Shown here: positions 54,901-57,299 of the stretch, piece by piece | How the letters are laid out: every line of letters starts with the position of its first letter | Position numbering within the stretch: position 1 is the stretch's first letter | Origin: Sipunculus nudus | Lineage: Eukaryota; Annelida; Sipuncula; Golfingiida; Sipunculidae | Reading direction: 5' to 3' | DNA: 64,000 nucleotides | NCBI GenBank assembly: GCA_026874595.1 | Contig: CM049310.1 | Location: 77,989,056-78,053,055 of the forward strand | Program-made: the position numbers and the translations under genes | The notes under the pieces: generated by a model | Database searches by the model: none | What the model was told of the DNA's origin: nothing | Seen by the model: the letters and a program-made list of their open reading frames with translations, nothing else

Positions 54901-57299
54901 CCAGGATCCCTTTAACAGCAAAATGGTTCAAATGCAAGTTTAATGTTAATATAAAAAAATGAACAAATATAAATCATTTCAAGCATGTGGACTAGATAAA
55001 GTGCTTATAAGCAGTTGACATCTGAGTTTAACTTCTTGATACAAATTTATGGTACCCTATTATGATGTAATGTTTCTTCTGTAATGTAACACATGGTGAT
55101 GGATATGTTATGCTCCCATCATCAATGGCGTATGTTACCATGGTTCCAGAATGAATACCGACGTCACCAGACAGATACAGATCCCAGTGAGGTCTCTCAG
55201 CTGAGACGGCAGATTGCTGAACTCACCGACAAATTAGAGCGACCCGGGACACCTCAAAGGGCCCAGACAAGTATCGGAGCAGAAAACAACCCCCAGGTGT
55301 GTGGGATAATTTTAGAATTCAAATGTAGTTGACATTGTGATCATGTGATTCCTGTGTACACAAGACTGGTGGCACCACCTACAATCATTTTGTGTTGTGT
55401 ACATCCATGCCAGTATTTCAGGAGTAATTGGTGTAATTGGTGCTTATACTTGGGTTCAAAATGTTTAGTACTTGCACACATTTACTTGAAAAGTAACGGT
55501 CAAGCATGGAAGCATTATACCTGATGTATATCCCATTGCAAAGGTTTGCATTAGGCCTATAGACCTTGTAAACTTTAAAATTGTTTTCAGACATTGTATA
55601 TTCCTTGTCATTATGTTTGCATGTAATTCTAGAAACATTTCAAACAGACAACCAAATATTGGAACATCAGCCAGTCAGCTTGAACTATCAGTCATTGTAT
55701 TAGAATGGTGACTCTGCAGTTAAAAATGATTTTAATTTTGTCATCAAATTATTTGCACACAATACTAATTAATCAGTTGGAATGGAGGTTGAGGCAGTTT
55801 GTGAATGAAAAAAAAAGTACAGAAATGATGTAACAAATGATATGTATTGCAGAGTAACAGTTTAAATGCAGTTATTGTGTCTTGGCATTCAAATTAATTA
55901 AATACACCAAAATAAAATTTATTGTAGTTTTTATGTGTGTGTTCATACACACAAAATCTTATTCAGTATCTTTCTATGTATTTTATCATTTCCCTGTATG
56001 TATGTAATTTATCATAATGTTTTTCAGGTTTATTAGATAAGTCCATTTCCTGTTTGTAATATTATAATAAAAGGGTATGAAGGTAATAGCATGCATACTT
56101 ACCTTTAAGTATACCTTCCAGCTTCAGCAGCTGTTAGCAGACCAGTTGAATGAGAACCAGGACCTGAACACAGTGCTGGGGACTGAGGCCAGCATCTTCA
56201 GAAACCTTAACAGGACACTAACTGCTGACTCAAGGTAGGTGTTCACAACACAATGCTGCAGATGTTTTATAGGTTTGCAGAGTCCATGATATACACTCTT
56301 AGCTTTGTTCATTATCAGTGAGTTGCATGTACATGCATAATTGTTAAATAAAATTATGGTGGACTTTTTATCAATTGGGGGCTTTAAATTATTAATGAGA
56401 GAAAATTTAAATCCCTGCAGACTAAGTCCTTGCCAATAAATTACTTTAAAACTTGGTAACAGCATGCCTGCACAAAGCAGAAATTTGCCTTATCTAATGG
56501 AGGAAGTTAAATGAAATAATAATAAAATAATGGCAACTCTAATATGATTCAGTAGATAAGATCATATTTTCTGTCCTCTTTAACTGAATATTTGCTTTTG
56601 TTTCCACAAGAGCCAAACACTGTGTACTGCCATGCAGGTTCGTTAAATTTGTGAAGGATTTGTCAATACACAGTAAAACCTTGTCATTTTGAAATGGCAG
56701 AGGTGGAATGCCTCTCTCATGTGGATCTCATTTAAGCTATCATCTCTCAAAATTATTACTTAGTAAAAGATGCCTGTGTAAGCTTCCTTTGATTTGGACA
56801 CAACAGCTTTACTGCATACAAGTAGCAAAACTCTATTTGGTGTTTGCAGATTCATTGTCTCAGAATTATTTATTGCAATAATCCTGCCTTTAATCCATTA
56901 AACATCTATATAAAGATTACAACGAGACAGTTCTTTGTAAGGACTTGGGGCAAGTTCTCATACTAGACTGGAAGCCCGGTAATTATGAGCGTTTAGCTTT
57001 CAGCCAAACATCTTTTCACCTGCAAGTCCAGTAGTGGCTATTCACAACCTATACCAAATCATGACCATTTGTGCCGACTCCCTCCAGTTGACACAGAGGT
57101 TCTGTAAGTCAGGCACATACTGAAGTATTTCTTTCATTATAATGTTACAGTGACCCATTGGGCCTGGTACAGACTGAACTCACCAATGTACAGAGATTAA
57201 GGAAACAACTTGAAGATGGCATCAGTCATAACAATCAGATGCGAGCATCCCTGGAACAGCAGCTCCGACAAAAGGGGAGATCATCTACCTCACCTGCAG
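8949..57299 (+). CDS. Centrosomin-family gene (CDK5RAP2/PDE4DIP-like), internal 29 exons
   Basis: Multi-exon gene for a gamma-tubulin complex-recruiting scaffold of centrosome, Golgi or microtubule-organising centres. Twenty-nine exons join in frame at GT/AG sites and give 1050 uninterrupted codons (3152 nt); residues are numbered here from the first complete codon of exon 1. Residues about 37-108 are the CM1 motif: RARTMKDYDQ, then QIADLKKENFSLKLRIFYME, then NIELKVENESLKKE. CM1 in human CDK5RAP2, PDE4DIP and fly cnn binds and activates the gamma-TuRC. Residues 109-1000 are charged Q/E/K/L-rich coiled coil; KRDKAIQGL in exon 11 is a phrase I recall from vertebrate CDK5RAP2. Residues about 1013-1036 (LRKQLEDGISHNNQMRASLE) resemble a short block repeated in the vertebrate proteins. 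The window lacks the start codon, the stop codon and any CM2 domain. Assignment to the family is firm. CDK5RAP2 versus PDE4DIP is not decided, since invertebrates generally have one gene. Confidence 0.93.
9020..10182 (+). other. Intron 1
   Basis: 1.16 kb, unique AT-rich sequence. The 113-codon open frame at 9948-10289 only overlaps exon 2 in a different reading context and is not a gene. Confidence 0.7.
10183..10250 (+). CDS. Exon 2, start of CM1
   Basis: Acceptor tttttatccag, donor gtgagt. Completes a split Lys codon, then encodes VAKSSSGRMSPVRARTMKDY and DQ. The SP-x-RARTMKD segment matches the conserved entry into CM1 (human has SPTRARNMKDF by recall). Ends in phase 0. Confidence 0.93.
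10251..12041 (+). other. Intron 2, first 1.8 kb
   Basis: No recognised elements. Short open frames antisense to exon 2 are shadows. Composition like the other unique intron stretches. Confidence 0.55.
12042..12989 (+). mobile_element. Repeat B copy 2: TTAA-flanked element with nested insert
   Basis: Flanked by TTAA on both sides (12038-12041 and 12990-12993). Ends are AGGTGCCCATCC and, reverse complemented, AGGGGCCCAATC, imperfect inverted repeats. TTAA duplication points to a piggyBac- or Kolobok-type non-autonomous DNA element. The B sequence is interrupted at 12327-12822 by a hairpin-started element; without it the element is about 450 bp. Confidence 0.7.
12327..12822 (+). mobile_element. 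GTCCCCTG hairpin element nested in repeat B
   Basis: Begins with stem GTCCCCTG (12327-12334) / CAGGGGAC (12346-12353), followed by a TCTG/TGTC-rich stretch (12366-12397). It contains two to three tandem units of about 75 bp (12560-12750, with TTTCTCAATGTGTTTTA and CTCCACATGTCAT) and ends GCTTGTT. Repeat B copy 1 reads straight through this point (CCTTGTTAAATGTG versus CTTGTTGAATTTG), which defines the insert. Same design as the AGCTCAG family but unrelated sequence. Confidence 0.65.
12990..14371 (+). other. Intron 2 stretch with no recognised gene
   Basis: Contains a 104-codon open frame (13529-13843) with neither a domain nor splice context; probably chance. Otherwise unique AT-rich DNA. 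Confidence 0.5.
14372..14686 (+). repeat. Repeat D, left part (outer layer of the nest)
   Basis: GATTTTCACGAAACTC (about 14503) pairs with GATTTTCATGAAACTC at about 19078 in the right part, as tandem units of one element. Contains an 8-bp stem ATGTTGGG/CCCAACAT (about 14432-14455). Left limit uncertain. Confidence 0.45.
15238..17213 (+). repeat. Tandem array, about 335-bp units, six copies
   Basis: Units start at the GTTAAC-like motif at 15238, 15576, 15913, 16245, 16584 and 16932 (spacing 332-348). Each carries GGCACAAATCGTAA, TGGACCTAGAATCTT, AGGTCTCTGTTACCCATA, a GGTGGCGCCACC-type palindrome and TTTTTGAGACCTTT. A 14-base C run lies at 16723-16736. Antisense open frames repeat with the period and are by-products of the array. 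Confidence 0.9.
17214..18339 (+). mobile_element. GTATCCGCC hairpin element nested in the array
   Basis: Starts after TTTTT with stem GTATCCGCCAAAAC (17214-17227) / GTTTTGCGGATAC (17231-17243). Three internal units of about 270-280 bp start at TCATATCTyGGGAACC near 17442, 17708 and 17986. Near the right end GATTTTGGCAGATAC resembles the inverted left stem, followed by TCACTTGT. The array unit resumes after it (TTTTTCTCTATTTTTGAGA, about 18370), so this is an insertion. The right boundary is approximate. Confidence 0.6.
18975..19230 (+). repeat. Repeat D, right part
   Basis: CATGCATATTTAATGAGGTC at about 19009 and CACGCATATTAAATGAGGTC at about 19144 mark two tandem units, which also resemble 14496-14605. 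Ends near GGTGGTGCTCTTGT, an end similar to those of the hairpin elements. Confidence 0.45.
19231..19759 (+). other. Intron 2 stretch, nothing recognised
   Basis: AT-rich, unique by eye, with short TATATA runs. No coding or repeat structure supported. Confidence 0.5.
19760..20420 (+). repeat. Degenerate minisatellite, about 40-50 bp units
   Basis: Repeated phrases GAGTGACAGGAGCAAAAGAG, TTGGATCTGTTAGAGTTACA and GTTAAGAGTTGCAGGAGTAA recur more than ten times with drift in length, clearest from 20040 to 20320. Interrupted by an (AT)n tract at 20268-20281. Non-coding. Confidence 0.75.
20421..22956 (+). other. Intron 2, last 2.5 kb
   Basis: Contains a TG-rich simple repeat (21366-21390) and a nine-G run (about 22101). 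Short open frames near 21128-21563 show no domain. Ends at the exon 3 acceptor. Confidence 0.55.
22957..23064 (+). CDS. Exon 3, CM1 core
   Basis: Thirty-six codons, phase 0 at both ends: QIADLKKENFSLKLRIFYME, then ERIQQQFGSGEDLFKL. This is the most conserved stretch of the whole gene and the main basis for its identification. Acceptor ccatcaacag, donor gtgagt. It lies 12.7 kb from exon 2, although the protein is contiguous across the junction. Confidence 0.97.
23065..24517 (+). other. Intron 3, first part
   Basis: AT-rich unique sequence up to the small TIR element at 24518. No exon-like segment seen. Confidence 0.55.
24518..24797. mobile_element. 280-bp TIR element with 5-bp TAGCA duplication (hAT-like MITE)
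   Basis: Ends CAGGGCTCAACATTAAC and, reverse complemented, CAGGGCTTGATATAAAC form inverted repeats; TAGCA flanks both sides (24513-24517 and 24798-24802). Inside are several ACTTGCC / GGCAAGT motifs in both orientations, including CACTTGCCCCGGGCAAGTG. Cut-and-paste elements with CAGGG ends and 5-8 bp duplications are usually hAT-related. No coding capacity. Confidence 0.75.
24885..24912. repeat. (AT)14 microsatellite
   Basis: Uninterrupted AT dinucleotide run of 28 bp in intron 3. Confidence 0.95.
24913..26041 (+). other. Intron 3, last part
   Basis: Unique AT-rich sequence ending in the T-rich acceptor of exon 4. Nothing else recognised. Confidence 0.55.
26042..26118 (+). CDS. Exon 4, CM1 end
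   Basis: Starts NIELKVENESLKKEAVEKQE and continues LLLKA, with a Ser codon split into exon 5 (KAS, the usual end of CM1). T-rich acceptor ending tttatag; donor gtaagt. Confidence 0.96.
26119..26819 (+). other. Intron 4
   Basis: 0.7 kb unique AT-rich sequence, no structure seen. Confidence 0.6.
26820..26988 (+). CDS. Exon 5, coiled coil after CM1
   Basis: Completes Ser, then 56 codons starting TALDSLTKEHQKKLEETQEK and ending QNQLLKKQE. Lys/Glu-rich coiled coil with no Gly/Pro breaks except one AGE. The donor is taken as GAG|gtctgt because this restores phase 0. The gtaatg seven bases downstream would shift the frame. Confidence 0.85.
26989..27698 (+). other. Intron 5
   Basis: Contains a TAA/TGA-type trinucleotide run (27478-27509). 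Otherwise unremarkable. Confidence 0.6.
27699..27863 (+). CDS. Exon 6, coiled coil
   Basis: Fifty-five codons, phase 0-0: begins ELEDQQQQLEESQKQLQKVV and ends GLHAQAVSQ. Heptad-like coiled coil with a Gln-rich run. Acceptor gtatttccag, donor gtaagc. Confidence 0.93.
27864..28529 (+). other. Intron 6
   Basis: Unique AT-rich sequence with an A-run near 28105 and a T-run before the exon 7 acceptor. Confidence 0.6.
28530..28736 (+). CDS. Exon 7, coiled coil with KDA repeat
   Basis: Sixty-nine codons, phase 0-0, beginning KTNEDELVEKDRVIEQLRNA and ending SAKNHQIQ. EKDRVIEQL resembles the EKDRLIEEL of vertebrate CDK5RAP2 (recalled). Residues VKDAIKDAVKDAEE come from a 12-bp repeat of about four units (28638-28685). 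Donor gtaagt. Confidence 0.93.
28917..28952 (+). repeat. Repeat C copy 2, left part
   Basis: TTCAGGTCAAGCAGATGTAT through CTCATTATA, matching repeat C copies 1 and 3. Broken at the TA by the pogo element; the rest continues at 31683. Confidence 0.85.
28953..31682 (+). mobile_element. Complete pogo/Tigger-type DNA transposon (Tc1/mariner superfamily)
   Basis: A 2730-bp element between TA dinucleotides (28951-28952 and 31683-31684). The terminal inverted repeats match at 24 of 25 positions, starting CAGTTGAGCGCCGTTCATCC on the left and CAGTGGAGCGCCGTTCATCC (reverse complement) on the right. CGTTTATCCGTAA-type motifs repeat inside the left end (about 28978, 28995, 29035), with related motifs inside the right end (31605-31640), likely transposase binding sites. 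One broken transposase gene. GC content is clearly higher than in the flanking intron. It sits within a copy of repeat C that reads straight across when the element and one TA are removed. Confidence 0.95.
29509..31105 (+). pseudogene. Pogo/Tigger transposase, two frameshifts and lost catalytic Asp
   Basis: Cut-and-paste transposase of the pogo/jerky/TIGD/CENP-B type. The N-terminal psq/CENP-B-type helix-turn-helix covers residues about 8-52 (LSLEDKLSILERLDRGTKAA, EFNVGRSTISDIK), followed by a second CENP-B-type DNA-binding region (FLASSGWLKRFKERHGI). The DDE domain shows the first Asp in NADETGLYWK and the second in LLVDNCPAHP. The third position, normally QPxDQG, reads QPCGAG, so Asp is replaced by Gly (codon 30501-30503). 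The frame shifts near 30340 and near 30630, and the acidic C-terminus ends at 31105 (LRYIRNQ...SDIRSYFN). It cannot be an active transposase. The first 284 codons stay open and could still encode a DNA-binding fragment. Confidence 0.93.
31683..32108 (+). repeat. Repeat C copy 2, right part
   Basis: TATTATCATATAACACAATT, AACCCAATTCCTGG, then GTGACGTCACACACAGGG and TGACTAAAAATTCTAGATCTC match copies 1 and 3. This copy has no insert at the site where copy 1 holds the hairpin element, so it shows the empty T-run (31769-31774). Confidence 0.85.
32109..32516 (+). other. Intron 7, last part
   Basis: Unique sequence up to the exon 8 acceptor. Open frames near 32082-32267 lack coding signals. Confidence 0.55.
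32517..32564 (+). CDS. Exon 8, short coiled-coil exon
   Basis: Sixteen codons, DLQNQLQSEIKSSVDE, phase 0-0, between tttccag and gtaggt. Separated from exon 7 by the intron that contains the pogo transposon. Confidence 0.85.
32565..33211 (+). other. Intron 8
   Basis: 0.65 kb unique AT-rich sequence; no repeat structure supported. Confidence 0.6.
33212..33304 (+). CDS. Exon 9, coiled coil
   Basis: Thirty-one codons, phase 0-0: ESVSESLTESYSARTVHQLE then QELKDKENMIG. Ends with the L-x-D-K-E-x-x-I type motif shared by many exons of this gene. Acceptor tcttttccag, donor gtaagg. Confidence 0.88.
33662..33750 (+). repeat. Repeat C copy 3, left part
   Basis: TCAAGCAAACGTATTCCAAA, CTCATTATATTATCATATAA, AATTTTACATA match the other copies. 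Interrupted by the TA-flanked element at 33751 and resumes at 34848 with ATGAACTCAATTCCTG. Confidence 0.85.
33751..34847. mobile_element. 1.1-kb TA-flanked TIR element nested in repeat C
   Basis: Ends CCGTATTTATTCCAATTTGG and, reverse complemented, CCCTATTTATTCCAATTTGG, with TA on both sides (33749-33750, 34848-34849). GGTCGAGA motifs lie just inside both ends. Higher GC than the surroundings, no long open frame, so a non-autonomous Tc1/mariner-type element is the best reading. On the minus strand near 34370-34395 GGGTTCGATTTTGG resembles a tRNA B box, so a SINE may be nested inside; this is weak. Confidence 0.8.
34848..35224 (+). repeat. Repeat C copy 3, right part
   Basis: AACTCAATTCCTGATCTTCC, TGTGTGATTG, GTGATGTCACACACAGGG, TCTAGATCTC and CATGTGCTATTATGTTTACC align with copies 1 and 2. 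Here the TGACGTCA palindrome has decayed to TGATGTCA. Confidence 0.8.
35408..35449 (+). CDS. Exon 10, microexon-size coiled coil
   Basis: Fourteen codons, RLEDFIRNKEAALK, phase 0-0. Polypyrimidine acceptor cctattttacag, donor gtaagg. Ends with the recurrent I-x-N-K-E-x-x-L-K motif. Confidence 0.85.
35744..35863 (+). CDS. Exon 11, coiled coil with KRDKAIQGL
   Basis: Forty codons, phase 0-0: begins DLKEQHDKIEEENRLHTENA, then LKRDKAIQGLTQLLQEKAIE. KRDKAIQGLT matches a phrase I recall from vertebrate CDK5RAP2, supporting orthology outside CM1. Donor gtatga. Confidence 0.93.
35864..36784 (+). other. Introns 11 and 12 (around exon 12)
   Basis: Unique AT-rich intron sequence on both sides of exon 12 (36251-36343), about 0.4 kb each. 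Nothing else recognised. Confidence 0.55.
36251..36343 (+). CDS. Exon 12, coiled coil
   Basis: Thirty-one codons, phase 0-0: AQSLCERIENKDAELAKAQE then SLHQLKMEKYK. The donor gttcga is weak (T at +3), but no better in-frame donor is close. Acceptor tgtcttcacag. Confidence 0.85.
36785..36877 (+). CDS. Exon 13, coiled coil
   Basis: Thirty-one codons, phase 0-0: SLEDLQRQDMDRDNKVSELE then NELRDKKLEVE. Acceptor ttacatatag, donor gtatgt. Confidence 0.88.
36878..37461 (+). other. Intron 13
   Basis: Unique sequence; no repeats recognised. Confidence 0.55.
37462..37566 (+). CDS. Exon 14, coiled coil
   Basis: Thirty-five codons, phase 0-0: RLHKALSRREGELERVSSQL then EKADEVLRNREEALQ. More GC-rich than its surroundings. 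Acceptor aaaccctttag, donor gtcagt. Ends with LRNREEALQ, a clear example of the shared exon-end motif. Confidence 0.92.
37567..39288 (+). other. Intron 14
   Basis: 1.7 kb unique AT-rich sequence, with TTTCTGTTTCTG simple repetition near 38304-38322. No mobile-element ends seen. Confidence 0.55.
39289..39363 (+). CDS. Exon 15, coiled coil
   Basis: Twenty-five codons, phase 0-0: RMRDQYQDETKHSSEKADLL then EQHYQ. Acceptor cgaccaacag, donor gtaaaa (weak). Composition and phase fit the neighbours. Confidence 0.82.
39364..40872 (+). other. Intron 15
   Basis: 1.5 kb; small local duplications (ATCAGCTTCAATGC / CTTTCATATCAG around 39800-39835). No other structure supported. Confidence 0.5.
40873..40998 (+). 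CDS. Exon 16, coiled coil
   Basis: Forty-two codons, phase 0-0: begins ALLEDSQRRLQSQEKMLQRQ and ends AEYMELLKEQQ. Acceptor aaactacag, donor gtacca. Confidence 0.9.
40999..41383 (+). other. Intron 16
   Basis: Unique AT-rich sequence, nothing recognised. Confidence 0.6.
41384..41458 (+). CDS. Exon 17, coiled coil
   Basis: Twenty-five codons, phase 0-0: PGTEEKESLISSLRDRVKDR then EKAVE. A Pro-Gly start interrupts the helix. The end VKDREKAVE follows the shared exon-end motif. Donor gtatgt. Confidence 0.9.
41459..43338 (+). other. Intron 17
   Basis: 1.9 kb. Mostly unique; the hairpin at 42843-42882 is listed separately. The stretch 42940-43210 shares TGCATCCA...CTCATTGG phrases with 478-525 and may be an old repeat. 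Confidence 0.5.
42843..42882. other. Perfect 15-bp stem-loop
   Basis: ATCTGGCTATGTCCA (42843-42857) and its exact complement TGGACATAGCCAGAT (42868-42882) flank a 10-nt loop. Too short for a typical animal pre-miRNA. It could be the remnant of a fold-back element. Confidence 0.85.
43339..43476 (+). CDS. Exon 18, coiled coil
   Basis: Forty-six codons, phase 0-0: begins TAAEEKYKALEEKDNEIRQL and continues KTALRERDRDIEKANQMLLS. Two internal E-K/R-D-x-x-I motifs spaced 14 residues apart. Acceptor atttacag, donor gtaagt. Confidence 0.93.
43554..43657. repeat. 26-bp tandem repeat, four units
   Basis: Units start at 43554, 43580, 43606 and 43632, each ATTGrCCAACCAGGCATTCC-like with a variable six-base tail. 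Exact 26-bp register over four copies inside intron 18. Confidence 0.93.
43658..44129 (+). other. Intron 18, remainder
   Basis: Unique AT-rich sequence after the 26-bp repeat. Confidence 0.6.
44130..44213 (+). CDS. Exon 19, coiled coil
   Basis: Twenty-eight codons, phase 0-0: TLEIELKEKEQALQQTSVTI then KTQQQALQ. Acceptor gattttctttcag, donor gtaagc. Confidence 0.92.
44416..44511 (+). CDS. Exon 20, coiled coil
   Basis: Thirty-two codons, phase 0-0: EAANSHARALEEKESVISTL then QQSLAIKDKNLK. Resembles exons 18 and 19 in the ALEEKE-type phrase. Acceptor tgtttcttccag, donor gtagaa (weak). Confidence 0.9.
44650..44770 (+). repeat. Possible tRNA-derived SINE fragment
   Basis: TAGCCTAGTGGGTAAGG resembles a Pol III A box, and GGTTTGAATGC (about 44752-44762) resembles a B box (GGTTCGAATCC). 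The A-box region is duplicated with about a 43-bp period (AGTGGGTAAGGTGTTAT twice). Diverged, and no tail or flanking duplication seen. Confidence 0.45.
44771..46131 (+). other. Intron 20, remainder
   Basis: 1.36 kb with no recognised element. Several overlapping open frames at 45061-46062 have no domain, and their composition is intron-like. Confidence 0.5.
46132..46218 (+). CDS. Exon 21, coiled coil
   Basis: Twenty-nine codons, phase 0-0: DVIRQSPNTSDVLVKQLQQR then LQEKEQLLQ. QSPNTSD looks like a short linker before helix resumes. Acceptor tacttttgcag, donor gtaggc. Confidence 0.92.
46219..46805 (+). other. Intron 21
   Basis: Unique AT-rich sequence; nothing recognised. Confidence 0.6.
46806..46997 (+). 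CDS. Exon 22, coiled coil
   Basis: Sixty-four codons, phase 0-0: begins DMLVDRGRAAEASSVALKEL and ends AELNQKDYQLQ. High GC relative to the introns. Acceptor tatgtgacag, donor gtagga. Confidence 0.92.
46998..47669 (+). other. Intron 22
   Basis: Unique AT-rich sequence; nothing recognised. Confidence 0.6.
47670..47765 (+). CDS. Exon 23, coiled coil
   Basis: Thirty-two codons, phase 0-0: MVENRATWTEDQQQELLDRL then RTGLNEKEKTIQ. Acceptor tttgttgacag, donor gtaaca. Ends with the shared L-x-E-K-E-x-x-I-Q motif. Confidence 0.91.
47766..48336 (+). other. Intron 23
   Basis: Unique sequence; nothing recognised. Confidence 0.6.
48337..48493 (+). CDS. Exon 24, coiled coil
   Basis: Fifty-two codons plus the first base of a split Gly: begins ALLESAAEKDRLLRQMKDAT and ends LQNELQKKD. 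Phase 0 in, phase 1 out. Acceptor cttcacacag, donor gtaagt. Confidence 0.92.
48494..48923 (+). repeat. Intron 24 with decayed hairpin-element-like fragment
   Basis: TTTTTAGTTACTCGGGGTCTGTC (48591 on, quoted in part), TGGATTACCATGAAACTTCTC and CGTGCCACCTAC are phrases typical of the tandem-unit interiors of the hairpin elements in this window. Too diverged to bound. Confidence 0.35.
48924..49033 (+). CDS. Exon 25, coiled coil with basic linker
   Basis: Completes Gly, then 36 codons: LIEQLRDAVGRRSPKGDQQP then QRQLEDAKAELAKKTD. GRRSPKGDQQP is a charged linker with an SP site. Acceptor tgttgttccag, donor gtaagt. A 4.7 kb intron follows. Confidence 0.9.
49034..53732 (+). other. Intron 25 (4.7 kb)
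   Basis: Largest intron in the 3' half. No element ends, tandem repeats or coding exon recognised by eye. Exons 25 and 26 are both in phase 0 here, so a missed phase 0-0 cassette is possible. Confidence 0.5.
53733..53780 (+). CDS. Exon 26, short coiled-coil exon
   Basis: Sixteen codons, ALTRALRAEQIAKKEL, phase 0-0. Acceptor tttaaccccag, donor gtaaga. The phase fits both neighbours; being short, it rests on splice sites and helix-like composition. Confidence 0.8.
53781..55149 (+). other. Intron 26
   Basis: 1.37 kb. Its first part contains the hairpin fragment listed at 53888-53960; the rest is unique AT-rich sequence. Confidence 0.55.
53888..53960 (+). repeat. Left end of a TAGTCCCCTGCC hairpin repeat
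   Basis: TTTATTAGTCCCCTGCCATA, then GGAGGGAGGACTA gives an imperfect stem (TAGTCC/GGACTA with inner CCCT.CC/GGAGGG), followed by a TCTGTCCA-rich stretch. This is the same order as the start of the other hairpin elements. The right end was not found. Confidence 0.5.
55150..55296 (+). CDS. Exon 27, coiled coil and linker
   Basis: Forty-nine codons, phase 0-0: begins NEYRRHQTDTDPSEVSQLRR, continues QIAELTDKLERPGTPQ and ends in a polar linker GAENNPQ. The TPQ/SP-type sites may be phosphorylated, which is inference only. Donor gtgtgt. Confidence 0.9.
55297..56121 (+). other. Intron 27 with fragment of the GTATCCGCC family
   Basis: GACTGGTGGCACCACCTACA (55365 on) and ACATCCATGCCAGTATTTCA resemble the interior units at 17660-17720. 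The rest is unique. Confidence 0.5.
56122..56234 (+). CDS. Exon 28, NQDLN block
   Basis: Thirty-seven codons plus two bases of a split Ser: LQQLLADQLNENQDLNTVLG then TEASIFRNLNRTLTADS. Acceptor accttccag, donor gtaggt. Similar QN-x-LN-x-x-L phrases occur in the C-terminal half of vertebrate homologues (recall). Confidence 0.9.
56235..57150 (+). other. Intron 28
   Basis: 0.9 kb, mostly unique. A possible small inverted-repeat element around 56672-56815 was too weak to call. Confidence 0.5.
57151..57299 (+). CDS. Exon 29, LRKQLE conserved block (last in window)
   Basis: Completes Ser, then 49 codons: DPLGLVQTELTNVQRLRKQL, then EDGISHNNQMRASLEQQLRQ and KGRSSTSPA, with one base left for the next exon. 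The V-x-x-LRKQLE-x-x-I-x-x-N-x-x-R-x-x-LE pattern recurs in CDK5RAP2/PDE4DIP. Donor gtaaaa. The next exon (phase 1) lies beyond 64000 or was missed. Confidence 0.92.

Noticed and set aside
56672-56815. Possible 140-bp inverted-repeat MITE (CAGTAAAACC ... GCTTTACTG)
   Set aside because: Only about nine terminal bases match and no target duplication is visible.
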